From positions 1 to 64,000 of the forward strand of contig NZ_RCBY01000008.1 of NCBI RefSeq assembly GCF_003838195.1: 64,000 nt of DNA, read 5' to 3'. Source of the DNA: Okeania hirsuta. Its GTDB lineage: Bacteria; Cyanobacteriota; Cyanobacteriia; Cyanobacteriales; Microcoleaceae. This document shows positions 34,565-43,811 of this stretch, piece after piece (position 1 is the stretch's first letter; each line of letters opens with the position of its first letter). Both the position numbers and the translations under genes were made by a program. The notes under the pieces were generated by a model that was not told the origin of the DNA, made no database searches, and saw only the letters and a program-made list of their open reading frames with translations.

Positions 34565-37500
34565 TCAAGCTCTGACTAAGAAATCATCTGCCTCCAAAGA
34601 TACTCCATTAGAGAAAATAGCAAAGCGATCGCCATCTCCCAACCCATTCTCTATACCATTAGGATTATAATATAAGGTACTATTAGCAGAGTCATAAACG
34701 ATCGTAGCATCAGCGGTAAATACATCAGCTTCACCATCCACCACAGCAAATTCGCTACTATCTAGACTTTCTCCAGGAGTAGTTGCAATGGCAGTGAATA
34801 CAGTCACATCCAAGAGGATTCGATCTTTGCCAGATACAAAATCAGTAATTTCATCCACACCTAAATTTGCTTCGCTAAATGTTTTATTAGCAGCAAAAAT
34901 AAATTTATCCTTACTCGCTCCACCACTGAGAATATCGTCATCCTCTCCTCCATTCAGGCGATCGCGTCCGATACCACCACTCAGACTATCTTCTCCACTG
35001 CCACCAAGCAAAGCATCGAAACCCAACCAACCAATTAAAGTATCATTGCCACTATTTCCCTTGAGAGTATCGTTTTCATAACCACCTTTGAGAATATCGT
35101 CACCATCACCACCTTTGAGAATATCGTTACCCCGGTTGCCATAGAGTTCGTCATCACCAGCAAAGCCAAAGATAATATCGTTACCACCTTTGCCTTGCTT
35201 AATATCATTTCCTGAAGTTCCCTTAAGTAGGTCGTTAGAACTAGATGATATTTTTGTTAAAATTTCAGAACCAGAAATCTCATCAACTAACTCAATATAA
35301 CCTACGCCAACTTCTCCTGCTTCCTCTGCAAAAAAGTCTTTCAGTGTCAGATCGTCTGCTGCTTGGAAACTGCCATCTTGGTTAACATCTATGATTAGAT
35401 CGGTATCTTCTCGATGCAAGTCTGACATAGAAGTTTCCATACCTTCAAGAGTCAAAGTTTCGCGACCAGCTACTTCTTGAATCTCCAGACCTCCAACATC
35501 AGCAGCATTCAATTCAAATAATTCATTACTCGTACTGCCATGAAGTACCCCATCTTCGGCATCCTCCACAGTTCTCACAGGTAATATTTGACCTCGAATA
35601 TCACCAGGTTCAGGATTTTCGTTTGTATGCACCTGGACGTAGAGGTTGCCATGAAATAGATTAACTAGAGAAGTTATCACTGGTTGAGTTCCCGGCATTT
35701 GAGCGGTAGGCAGAATGGCTATTTCCCCGGTAGGAAGATCGCCTCCTTCTAGCAGACTTGCTGCAACTGTAGTGCCTTCTACCGTAGATATGGTGATATT
35801 TTCTGTTATCTCAACTGTTGCACCGTTGGCAAAGTTGAGCTGAGTTCCCTCAAAAATGTTGAGTTCGTCTCGGGGTTCCCCATCTAGTAGTTTGATACCT
35901 AAAGTGCCATCATCGTAAGCTTCAACAACTTCAATTTCTAATTCGGGAGCTGTCCAGTCACCATAAACCCCATCAGACTTGGGTTCAGAATGGCGAGCAA
36001 AATTGGCAGCAGCATCAGACCAATCCCATTTACCTGTAATTGTTTCACTTTCGTAGTCGATCTCAATGTCATCATCATCTACGGATGGTGCCCCAAAGAT
36101 ATTCAAAACATGACTCCCATTAGTGCCATAGTCGCGGTGGTGAAAGTGAATTTTGGTAACAGCATTATCGGTGGTACGTTCTGCGGGGTCTTCAATTAGA
36201 TCGATTCCATTGAATTGAATCGTATATTCTATTTCTGTCTGTTCGGCATTGAGACTAAAAGTTGCAACTCCTGTAGCATCTGACTCTACTCCATTTTGAC
36301 TGCTGTCTAAGAAGGCTTTAAATTCTTGAGCTGGTTCGGTCATGCCGAAGTTTTCCAGCAGATAGTTTTGAGCTGCCAGAATAGTATCTTGGTCTGCATC
36401 GGGGGCGGGAGAGAGATTTTGATTGTAGAGAATATAAACAGGATCGGAAGGAATGCTACCAGGAATGTTAGTCTCAACCTCCACTGGCAAGAGGTAAAGT
36501 CCGTCATCAATACCAGTAGGTGAAGTACCTGCCTGTAATTCCATGACATAATGCCAGTGGTCATTACCTGCCTGGTCATATTCTGCATAATAGTAGGGTT
36601 GTCCTTCTACAACAGCTTCCCCTGTAGTGACTTCATTTACGAATTCTACATACCATTCACCTTCATCATTGACTAACCAGTTTTCTTGATACCAGGTCAT
36701 CACTTCTCCACCTGTGGTCACAAAACTTTCTCCATCCCAAACCTTCAGCTCATCGAGAAAGTTGACTTGGAAATAAGTATTGCGTTCGCGATCGAAAGAA
36801 TCATCCACTGGACTACCGTCTACAGGAGTATCGTAGAACATATCTATTTGTGGTGTAAAGCCAGGAAAATAGGATGCGTTATCAGTATAGCGATAGTCGA
36901 AGGCAGTATCTGATTCTTCTACTACTCGGTCATCCCAAACCCCAACTGGTGCTAAAGTGAGATAGTCGTCAGAAAATAGGTTGGTGTAGCCATTACTCAC
37001 GCTGTCATCTTTGCCAAGATAGGCTCTGATTTGACCTGTTTCATCTTGACCGAAATAGAATTGTAAACCGTGAAACACTCCAGGATAATATTGAATAATT
37101 TGTGGTAAAAAAGCTATCTCTGAAGTAACTGAACCAATGCGACTTTCTAAATCCCAAGTTCCACCTTTTAATGGGTTGCCCACCTGATGTTTTGAAGCAG
37201 CAATATTAGCTCCAGTTAGTTGATGTAAAAGTTTGATAAAGTTATTTGATTGACTGGCAATATTACAACTATAAAGTAATATATCGACAATGCCCCATTC
37301 TTGCAGATATCCACTATATTCGGCAAGATATTGCTCATTTATGGGTGTTTTTCCTAGATATAAAATTCCAGGATCGCCATGACAAACTATATACAAACTA
37401 TTAGTTGGATAGTTAGATAAAAGTTCGGTAATTTGTTCTATGCCATCACGATTAGGGTCAATTAAAGCAACTTTTGTTTGTGGAGTAACTCCGGTGGCTA

Positions 37501-37618
37501 ACTGGCGATAATTTTCCACTCTGGTGTCAATTACCATCAATCTTTTATGCTGTCGGAGTTGTTGCAACTTTTGGTTGATTTTTGTTGATTCTGTAGATTT
37601 TTTTAAGATTAAATTCAT
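34565..37618 (-). CDS. DUF4347-CHRD-RTX extracellular calcium-binding protein
   Basis: A 1017-residue protein with three parts. Residues about 25-165 are DUF4347, a caspase-like domain of cyanobacterial surface proteins (LMVIDTRVENYRQLATGV; SLYIVCHGDPGILYLGK; DILLYSCNIA, with His and Cys in the caspase-like positions). Residues about 440-685 hold a CHRD-type region (VATFSLNAEQTEIEYTIQF; NAVTKIHFHH; ITSLVNLFHGNLYVQVHTNE), like the cholesterol/chordin-like repeat in bone-morphogen regulators. Residues about 795-905 carry RTX nonapeptides (GGNDIIFG, GNRGNDILKGGDGDDILKGG), which bind Ca2+ and fold after type I secretion, and a C-terminal FVSGKDRILLD-type end as in RTX exports. No signal peptide. 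It is probably a cell-surface or sheath protein. Confidence 0.85.
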   Translation of the reverse strand: MNLILKKSTESTKINQKLQQLRQHKRLMVIDTRVENYRQLATGVTPQTKVALIDPNRDGIEQITELLSNYPTNSLYIVCHGDPGILYLGKTPINEQYLAEYSGYLQEWGIVDILLYSCNIASQSNNFIKLLHQLTGANIAASKHQVGNPLKGGTWDLESRIGSVTSEIAFLPQIIQYYPGVFHGLQFYFGQDETGQIRAYLGKDDSVSNGYTNLFSDDYLTLAPVGVWDDRVVEESDTAFDYRYTDNASYFPGFTPQIDMFYDTPVDGSPVDDSFDRERNTYFQVNFLDELKVWDGESFVTTGGEVMTWYQENWLVNDEGEWYVEFVNEVTTGEAVVEGQPYYYAEYDQAGNDHWHYVMELQAGTSPTGIDDGLYLLPVEVETNIPGSIPSDPVYILYNQNLSPAPDADQDTILAAQNYLLENFGMTEPAQEFKAFLDSSQNGVESDATGVATFSLNAEQTEIEYTIQFNGIDLIEDPAERTTDNAVTKIHFHHRDYGTNGSHVLNIFGAPSVDDDDIEIDYESETITGKWDWSDAAANFARHSEPKSDGVYGDWTAPELEIEVVEAYDDGTLGIKLLDGEPRDELNIFEGTQLNFANGATVEITENITISTVEGTTVAASLLEGGDLPTGEIAILPTAQMPGTQPVITSLVNLFHGNLYVQVHTNENPEPGDIRGQILPVRTVEDAEDGVLHGSTSNELFELNAADVGGLEIQEVAGRETLTLEGMETSMSDLHREDTDLIIDVNQDGSFQAADDLTLKDFFAEEAGEVGVGYIELVDEISGSEILTKISSSSNDLLKGTSGNDIKQGKGGNDIIFGFAGDDELYGNRGNDILKGGDGDDILKGGYENDTLKGNSGNDTLIGWLGFDALLGGSGEDSLSGGIGRDRLNGGEDDDILSGGASKDKFIFAANKTFSEANLGVDEITDFVSGKDRILLDVTVFTAIATTPGESLDSSEFAVVDGEADVFTADATIVYDSANSTLYYNPNGIENGLGDGDRFAIFSNGVSLEADDFLVRA

Positions 37619-37959
37619 CTTGATAAATCCTCAAATTGATAAATTTGAGAAATACCCTAATCTCTCAGTAAATATTTTGTCAAAAGACAATTTGTCAAAG
37701 ATTAAGTAATTCTAAAATATGGGATATGAATTGTGAATTTGGAGGAAACCGTTTAGGTTTATTTTTGTTTTAATGATTTTTCTAGTTGTTTATATTTGAT
37801 ACCTAATAAACGTTATTTGTCTTGTGGATGATGGCGAATATGTTTCAGTATTCTAGTGATAATTATCTGCCAAAATCTTGGAGTTCAAACGGCGACGTTA
37901 TGAGGAGTTAGGATGAATAAATATCGGACTTTGGCAAGATGAAATTGTCTGATCTCTAC
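37619..37959. other. intergenic region, no gene seen
   Basis: AT-rich gap upstream of the RTX gene; includes its promoter. Confidence 0.4.
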
Positions 37960-38152
37960 CTCAGAAAAATTTTATAGAGTTTATAGCTTATGGAGAGAAG
38001 TAACCAATCAAAGTCCCATATTAACAGGAGTAAGACTCCATGATTTACGTCATACTTTTGCCACCGAAAGAGTTGGTTTAATGGGAATTGAGGAACTGCG
38101 GGCCTTGATGGGTCATTTTCACATTCTTTAAAGTATCAAAAAGTCATATCAT
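37960..38152 (+). pseudogene. tyrosine recombinase (integrase) C-terminal relic
   Basis: The frame reads FYRVYSLWREVTNQSPILTG, VRLHDLRHTFATERVGLMGI, EELRALMGH, then a stop and a frameshift to YQKVIS. HDLRHTFAT and LMGH are the His-x-x-Arg and His box of the catalytic domain of tyrosine recombinases (XerC/D-type integrases). The catalytic Tyr lies just past the end and the whole N-terminus is missing. The relic ends where an ATACCAATTTGA element starts (38155). Confidence 0.7.
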
Positions 38153-38154
38153 TA

Positions 38155-38372
38155 ATACCAATTTGATAAATGTTTGCTACAAATAGCTAGGGTATTTATT
38201 AGAATTTCCTACGGAATGCTCCGCAAACAGAATCCAGAATTCAGGAGTCGTATGGGAATAGATTTAATACCAATTTTCAGGTCGTAAATTCTCTTTTTTG
38301 TCAAAGGGACATTTCCTACAAAATCTTTTTATTGCACTTATTATTCGTAACATTCTTTTTTCAAATTGGTAT
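38155..38372. repeat. MITE-like element (ATACCAATTTGA ends)
   Basis: ATACCAATTTGATAAATG at the left, TCAAATTGGTAT at the right, 218 bases, with GTTTGCTACAAATAGCTAGG and ATTATTCGTAACATTC internally. It contains a TCCTACGGAATGCTCCGC motif near 38210. Same family as 23895, 50889, 51656. Confidence 0.8.
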
Positions 38373-38567
38373 AAGGGCAAAACAAGTTGCTCAAAACGCT
38401 TTGCAAATCTTATTAACTGAGGAGTTGTAAGTAGAAATTAAATTTATATTATTATGAGAGCAATTCTTACAACACAAGAGTATTGACAATACTCTTGCTC
38501 TGATGAGTGAGTGTTGAGGGCGTTTATATACATGTCAGATGTTGCTACAAAGCTTGCGTGGTATGAT

Positions 38568-40349
38568 TTACAGCCTTGGCGCATATTTTCGTTCCATTAC
38601 TACCGATCGCCCGTTAACTATTTGAGTTTGATTCAATAAAAAAGCTTTGCCAGCTTCAGTATCAAACGCCCAAGCTTTAAGTTTAACCTTTCCTTGAGGA
38701 ATTTCTTCCACAGTAAAAGACTTTTGCCAACCTGAATCTAAATAAGCTGAATTATCAAAATATTCCTTGACACTAGGTCTCGGCATTCTCTGATTAATTA
38801 ACTTAAATATGATGTCTTCTCCCTCGGTATTTTCGTAAGTTAAAATCACACCATCAGCAACTTCATTTCTTTCGGGTAAAATTGCCCAACCATTGGCAAA
38901 ATAAGTCCGATTATCAATTTGATTAACTGTATCAAAATAACCATAATTTAATTCTGTTTGTCTCTCTCCAGCAATATCTTGAATATTCTTACTCTTGACT
39001 AAACCAGGTTGTAAAAAACCTAATTTATCCAGAATATTAGCTGTATTTCTCAGAGGTTCAGGACTTCTTTTAGTCACTAAACATTCATCTTGAGGAATAA
39101 CATTTATCATTAACAGGCAAGCCTTACTTTGTAATAAAATTACTCGGCGATCGCTCATCCTCTCCAAAGCATTAATAGTAGTCTTAAGATGTAAGATAAT
39201 CAAAATACTAACTAAAAAGTAGGAAGTATATTTAATCAACTTTGTCTGAACATTTTTTTCACTAGCTAACTGCCAAAAAATAGCCAACAAATAAACCAAA
39301 GAAACCATCAAATATAAAGAAAAAGCCGTATATCTTGGAGCCAAAGATTGTTCGACACCAAAACCAACTCTACCTACAGCAGTTACAGCACCACTAATAA
39401 TTCCATAAACCCCAATTATTAGCCAGCCAATTAAACGATGTAACAATAAAAAATCTGTTTTAACTAACCAAAAAAATTTCCAACCTAAAAACAGCCAAAA
39501 ACCAAATACCAAACCTCCAACTATTGTCGCCACAGTTAAATTTTCAAATCCTAAAGGAGCGCCTAAAAAAGCTAAAAAATAATGAACTGTCTCAACTGGA
39601 TGAGCTATAGCAGATAAAAAACTTGGATGTTTATCGGGCTTTTGATAATCATAAAAATATACGACTAAATTAGCAACTAAACCCAACAACCCACCGATAA
39701 TTATCCAAATATTCTTAGTAAAAACTTCCTCAAATTTTCCAGAAGCTAAAATTGCCAATGCTGGAAAAATTAATACCCAAATTAACATTCCATTGGCATA
39801 AGAAAAAGTGCTAACCGTACAGAGACAAAAACAAATAATAAACTTAGTTCTTAAATTCAGTTTTTTCTGGGCAATAACCAAACAACCAGTCAAACAAGCA
39901 ACAGGGATATAAACAACAATTTGAATTCCCCAAAGCCAATTTTCATATTGGGCAGGAGAAAAAATTAGTAAATTAGAAATTGCCAAGAGCAAAAGTTGAG
40001 TAAAAAGACTAGCCCTAACAGTCAACCTATTTAAACAATAAATATTGAAAGAAACAACACAAGTCAACAAAAATATCACCAACATTTCATATCTGACATC
40101 CCAATTAGTCAAATAAGCTAAACCGATAAAAATTAGCCTGGGAAAAAATTTTCTACTTTCATGGAATTGAGCAAATAAATCGCTAAAAGATAAATTTCCA
40201 GCATAGATTTTCTCAAACATTACTGCTAGAGGCCATTGGTCAGAAAAAGGAAAATTTACGCTATATTTTAGGATGCAAATTCCCATGAATAAAACTGGCA
40301 AAAAAATCAGAAATAAAATAGGAATTTGTCGGCGGTTGAATTGTTGCAT
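38568..40349 (-). CDS. large membrane protein, paralogue of 28540-30600
   Basis: A 593-residue polytopic protein, 11-13 helices (1-420), then a soluble C-terminal part. It matches the 28540-30600 protein along its length: PFSDQWPLAVMFEKIYAGNL, FHESRKFFPRLIFIGLAYLT, NWDVRYEMLVIFLLTCVVSF, YFYDYQKPDKHPSFLSAIAH, AVTAVGRVGFGVEQSLAPRY, and NGWAILPERNEVADGVILTY. It lacks the 70-residue insert of the other copy and so shows the ancestral form (ILTYENTEGEDIIFKLINQR). A polyprenyl-sugar using transferase or polymerase is a guess from the topology and from the GtrB gene beside the paralogue. Start ATG at 40349. It lies in a region with no partner. Confidence 0.75.
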   Translation of the reverse strand: MQQFNRRQIPILFLIFLPVLFMGICILKYSVNFPFSDQWPLAVMFEKIYAGNLSFSDLFAQFHESRKFFPRLIFIGLAYLTNWDVRYEMLVIFLLTCVVSFNIYCLNRLTVRASLFTQLLLLAISNLLIFSPAQYENWLWGIQIVVYIPVACLTGCLVIAQKKLNLRTKFIICFCLCTVSTFSYANGMLIWVLIFPALAILASGKFEEVFTKNIWIIIGGLLGLVANLVVYFYDYQKPDKHPSFLSAIAHPVETVHYFLAFLGAPLGFENLTVATIVGGLVFGFWLFLGWKFFWLVKTDFLLLHRLIGWLIIGVYGIISGAVTAVGRVGFGVEQSLAPRYTAFSLYLMVSLVYLLAIFWQLASEKNVQTKLIKYTSYFLVSILIILHLKTTINALERMSDRRVILLQSKACLLMINVIPQDECLVTKRSPEPLRNTANILDKLGFLQPGLVKSKNIQDIAGERQTELNYGYFDTVNQIDNRTYFANGWAILPERNEVADGVILTYENTEGEDIIFKLINQRMPRPSVKEYFDNSAYLDSGWQKSFTVEEIPQGKVKLKAWAFDTEAGKAFLLNQTQIVNGRSVVMERKYAPRL

Positions 40350-40528
40350 AGACTAGAAATATTTGAATTAATGACTATACTCAAGAGCTTTTCAAGTTTA
40401 ATAAACTCCAGGTATAAAAGATAATATTAGATAATTTTCAGACGAAACAAAGGAAAAATGTATTTATAGAACCCCTGAGTGGGATCTTTTAGGAATAAAG
40501 TTATACTAATGAGCGATCACCAACTAGC

Positions 40529-40895
40529 ATGAGAAAATGCCAGCCTTCAAGTAGTTTAACAGACAAAGAATAGGTTCTGATCGAACCACTACTACCTAAG
40601 AAGAAGAAAACTCGGCCACAAAAATGGAGCAACAGAGAAATCTTAGATGGTATCTTGTATCAACTTAAGAATGGTTGTAACAGGTGTAACTTACCCTGCA
40701 TACTTACCTCCTTATTCAACAGTGTTTTGGCAGCTACATTCAGTGGCGAGCATCAGGGATAATTGAGAAGGTTAGAGATGTATTGCATTCTCAAGTACAT
40801 CAACAGGTAAAAAAAGCCAGATGGACAACTTTAATCATCATTGATTCACTTATCTGTAAAAAATACCTGTAATGCTAGTATCAAGTCAATCATGA
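40529..40895 (+). pseudogene. IS5-family transposase relic
   Basis: Begins MRKCQPSSSLTDKE, then a stop (TAG where Trp is normal), VLIEPLLPKKKKTRPQKWSN, REILDGILYQLKNGCNRCNL, a shift, PPYSTVFWQLHSVASI, and after more shifts WTTLIIIDSL and NTCNASIKSI. This is the DUF4096/IS5 transposase N-terminus and the first DDE motif. Stop and frameshifts; the last third is missing. Confidence 0.8.
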
Positions 40896-41369
40896 TTTTG
40901 TTTTTACAAATCCACGAACGGAATTAAGCGACATAAGCGCGTTAGATAGTCTCGGTTTTCCTTCTTGCTCCGTCCTTACTCTGAGGAAACCTCAGAGCGG
41001 GCGGTGCGCTTTTTTACTTATTGCAGCAAAGCCAATGTATCTGACGATTAGGGATGAACAGAAATTTTGTCAGATAACATTGATTACTTCAAGTCCAAAC
41101 CTGTTAACCCATAACAAAATTACTATTTTACTTGACAGGTGTAAAAGCTTGACCAAAAATTTTGTTTGCGCAGCATTCCGCAGGAAAAGGACTCTTAAAA
41201 AGACTACAGCTAAGATTAATCTGTGTTTGATCCGATTGATGCTTCAGAGATTGGCGGTCGCATAGAACTCATTTGGGTTCTATAGCATGGTATGCTGACG
41301 CGAGGCCGCACCACTGTTCCCTGTTCCCTGCTATAAATAAAATGGTAAATAAATAATCTGGTTTGATAA
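40896..41369. other. intergenic region with IS end and hairpin
   Basis: No gene seen. CTCTGAGGAAACCTCAGAG at 40979-40997 is a clean hairpin, with a T-run at 41010-41016 after a GC-rich stretch. TGCAGCAAAGCC (41022-41033) is an IS-type end. A GTTTGCGCAGCATTCCG copy lies at about 41164-41190, and GTTCCCT repeats precede the next gene. Confidence 0.5.
40979..41016 (+). terminator. possible hairpin terminator
   Basis: An 8-base perfect stem (CTCTGAGG / CCTCAGAG, loop AAA) followed 13 bases later by TTTTTT. The plus-strand gene that would use it is only the IS5 relic, so it may be a leftover of the element or part of a repeat. Confidence 0.3.
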
Positions 41370-42356
41370 ATGTTCTTATATTACTTATTGGGATTTCTAC
41401 TTTTACTATCAGTAGTAGGTATTACGCTTTATTTCGTCACCCCTCGCAGTTATGAGTCGTCTGAGACGGTAGCTAATTCCTACGATGAATGGACTCAAGA
41501 CGGTATCCTAGAATTTTACTGGGGCGAACACATTCACTTAGGTCACTATGGTTCGCCACCACAGAAGAAAGATTTTTTGACTGCAAAGTCTGACTTTGTC
41601 CATGAAATGGTGAAATGGGGAGGGTTGGATAAACTATCTCGCGGTACTACTGTTCTAGATGTAGGTTGTGGCATTGGTGGCAGCACCCGTATTTTAGCAA
41701 AAGATTATGGGTTTGACGTTACAGGAATTACGATTAGTCCTAAACAAGTACAACGCGCTCAGGAATTAACCCCGGAAGGAGTTGATGCTAAATTTCAGGT
41801 AGATGATGCTCTAGCACTTTCTTTTCCAGATAATAGTTTTGATGTCGTTTGGTCTATTGAAGCGGGACCTCATATGCCAGATAAAGCTAAATATGCTGAA
41901 GAAATGATGCGGGTATTAAAACCTGGTGGAATATTGGTTGTAGCTGACTGGAACCAGCGAGACGATCGCCAAAAACCACTCAATTTCTGGGAAAAACCTG
42001 TAATGAAACAGTTATTAGAGCAGTGGTCTCATCCTGCTTTTTCTAGTATTGAGGGTTTTTCGGAACTGATAGCAGAAACTGGATTAGTGGAAGGGGAAGT
42101 AGTGACAACAGATTGGACACAGGAGACTATTCCTTCTTGGTTAGATTCTATTTGGCAAGGTGTAATTAGACCTCAAGGAATGATTCGTTTTGGTTTATCA
42201 GGGATAATTAAGTCTATACGAGAAGTACCTACTTTGTTACTGATGCGTTTGGCATTCGGGAGCGGTCTTTGTCGTTTCGGAATGTTCCGCGCGGTTAAGG
42301 TTAGTTCAATATTATCATCAACAGAGAATACTCAAGCTGAAGTAGTTAAAATGTAA
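41370..42356 (+). CDS. MPBQ/MSBQ methyltransferase (tocopherol and plastoquinone synthesis)
   Basis: A 328-residue S-adenosylmethionine-dependent methyltransferase. Residues 1-22 form a membrane anchor (FLYYLLGFLLLLSVVGITLY). The motif-I SAM-binding loop is VLDVGCGIGG (95-104). SYDEWTQDGILEFYWGEHIH, LGHYGSPPQKKDF and WSIEAGPHMPDKAKYAEEMM, LKPGGILVVADWNQRDDRQ are typical of the cyanobacterial enzyme, the sll0418-type 2-methyl-6-phytyl-1,4-benzoquinone (MPBQ) and MSBQ methyltransferase, which adds the second ring methyl for alpha- and gamma-tocopherol and plastoquinone-9 at the membrane. Length and motifs fit the family. ATG at 41370 begins the anchor directly. A HIP1-like CGATCG lies inside the gene. 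It stands alone. Confidence 0.9.
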   Translation: MFLYYLLGFLLLLSVVGITLYFVTPRSYESSETVANSYDEWTQDGILEFYWGEHIHLGHYGSPPQKKDFLTAKSDFVHEMVKWGGLDKLSRGTTVLDVGCGIGGSTRILAKDYGFDVTGITISPKQVQRAQELTPEGVDAKFQVDDALALSFPDNSFDVVWSIEAGPHMPDKAKYAEEMMRVLKPGGILVVADWNQRDDRQKPLNFWEKPVMKQLLEQWSHPAFSSIEGFSELIAETGLVEGEVVTTDWTQETIPSWLDSIWQGVIRPQGMIRFGLSGIIKSIREVPTLLLMRLAFGSGLCRFGMFRAVKVSSILSSTENTQAEVVKM

Positions 42357-42494
42357 TGTCGTTTTGTTTAAGATAAATAGTATTTTTGCTGTTGCTTATT
42401 TTGCTAACTAGACTTACGCAAATTGACTTTTAAACCACCATATGTAGGGGCGAATGGTATTCGCCCTCTCTATTAGTTAACATCAATTTAATTT

Positions 42495-43139
42495 ATGACA
42501 AATTTACAAGTAAAAACTTCAACAGATACATGGATTTCAGCTACTTGGGATGAATATCTCCAAACTATTGAAAATCCCATTTATACTAAAGCAAAATCTT
42601 ATTATTATCAAGGAAAATTCAGAATAGAAATGTCACCAGTAAGTCACGACCATGCTAGCGATAATACACTTATTTCTATAGCTATTGGTATTTTCTGTAG
42701 TCTCAAAAATATTGACAATAAAGGTCTAACTAATTGTAGTTATAGAAAAATCGGATTTCAAGAAGTACAACCAGATATTTCCTACCATATAGGTGACAAT
42801 GCCAATATTATTCCCTGGGGAACTTCTATTGTAGATTTAGGTACATATCCACCCCCAGATTTAGTTATAGAAATAGCCAATACTTCACTGTCTGATGATA
42901 AAGGAGAGAAAAGGTTGATCTATGAAGATTTAAAAATCAAAGAATATTGGATAGTTGATGTAAAAAATGTAGATATTATTGCTTTTACTATGGTTGATGG
43001 TGGCAGTAAAAGGATTACAGAATCTATAGTTTTACCAGGATTAGTAATAGATGTTTTAAAAGCGGCTTTACAACAGAGTCGAAGTATCAATCAAAATCAA
43101 GTTATTGCTTCCCTATTGTCTCAATTTCAAGAATCTTAA
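42495..43139 (+). CDS. Uma2-family endonuclease
   Basis: A 214-residue Uma2 (DUF820) protein, second intact member in the window. Visible parts: YYQGKFRIEMSPVSHDHASD, the Asp in VQPDISYHI, PPDLVIEIANTSLSDDKGEK (Glu) and KRLIYEDLKIKEYWIVDVKN (Lys and the family block). The first half carries an inserted loop (SSLKNIDNKGLTNCSYRKIG) compared with the short form. Nuclease activity is inferred from the fold only. It starts 138 bases after the methyltransferase gene, in the same direction, with a partial AGACTTACGCA repeat end between them. The next plus-strand genes (EACC1, caspase) start 285 bases on. Confidence 0.83.
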   Translation: MTNLQVKTSTDTWISATWDEYLQTIENPIYTKAKSYYYQGKFRIEMSPVSHDHASDNTLISIAIGIFCSLKNIDNKGLTNCSYRKIGFQEVQPDISYHIGDNANIIPWGTSIVDLGTYPPPDLVIEIANTSLSDDKGEKRLIYEDLKIKEYWIVDVKNVDIIAFTMVDGGSKRITESIVLPGLVIDVLKAALQQSRSINQNQVIASLLSQFQES

Positions 43140-43424
43140 TCAGAGAATATAGTAATCCTAAATTATGTTGTAATATTTTATCGTGGGGGTTTGGATAACC
43201 CCTATAATTTACGATTTTTGCTTAAAGAACTAATTTAAGGTTATAATTATTCTGATTATCTGTTTACAGCGGTTTTCATTTTGGGTAGAACACAGTAGGG
43301 AGTTGCATACAATGTCCTGGATTATCATTTTTGTAATGTGGTTCATTGACCTGAAAACTGCTGTGCTAGTTTATTTATCTTTTGAATTAGTAATTTTATT
43401 CCTGAAAACTAACAATTAAACATT

Positions 43425-43799
43425 ATGTGGTTAGAAAATATTCAACTAACAATTACTCTATCTGACCAACAATTAGAAGAGGAACAGCTTCAAACAGATA
43501 CCGAGAATATGTTGTCGGAAATTCAAGAATTTGATGGAGTACAAAAGGCAGATTTAATACCAATAGAAACTGCCGAACCTATATCTAAAAGTATCGGCGG
43601 TTTTTTAGTGGGAATTCTTACCGCAGAAATTAATGCTAAAAATCTCAAAGCTTTGGTTGGATATTTAGGCGATCGCCTCTATGGTAAGACTATGAAAATT
43701 AAAGCTGAAGGTAATGGTCGAAAGATAGATATTGAAGTTCGTAATCTGGAAGATTTGAATAAGGTTTTGAGAGAAGTAGATAATTTTTTGAATGCTTAA
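43425..43799 (+). CDS. effector-associated constant component EACC1
   Basis: A 124-residue protein of the EACC1 family, a small component conserved next to peptidase and other effector genes in bacterial conflict systems: MWLENIQLTITLSDQQLEEE, GVQKADLIPIETAEPISKSI, then a hydrophobic helix (GGFLVGILTAEINAKNLKAL, VGYLGDRLYGK) and the strand-rich end TMKIKAEGNGRKIDIEVRNL. Its stop codon lies 12 bases before the caspase start, and the AAGGA ribosome binding site of the caspase overlaps its stop codon, so they are one operon. The EACC1 is thought to regulate or to signal to the effector. The role given here is from comparative work on the family and not proven in this organism. Confidence 0.8.
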   Translation: MWLENIQLTITLSDQQLEEEQLQTDTENMLSEIQEFDGVQKADLIPIETAEPISKSIGGFLVGILTAEINAKNLKALVGYLGDRLYGKTMKIKAEGNGRKIDIEVRNLEDLNKVLREVDNFLNA

Positions 43800-43811
43800 G
43801 GATATTTTTTC

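Noticed and set aside
41035-41265. A 76-codon frame after the IS5 relic
   Set aside because: Passes through a GGAATGCTGCGCAAAC-type repeat and has no recognisable homology.
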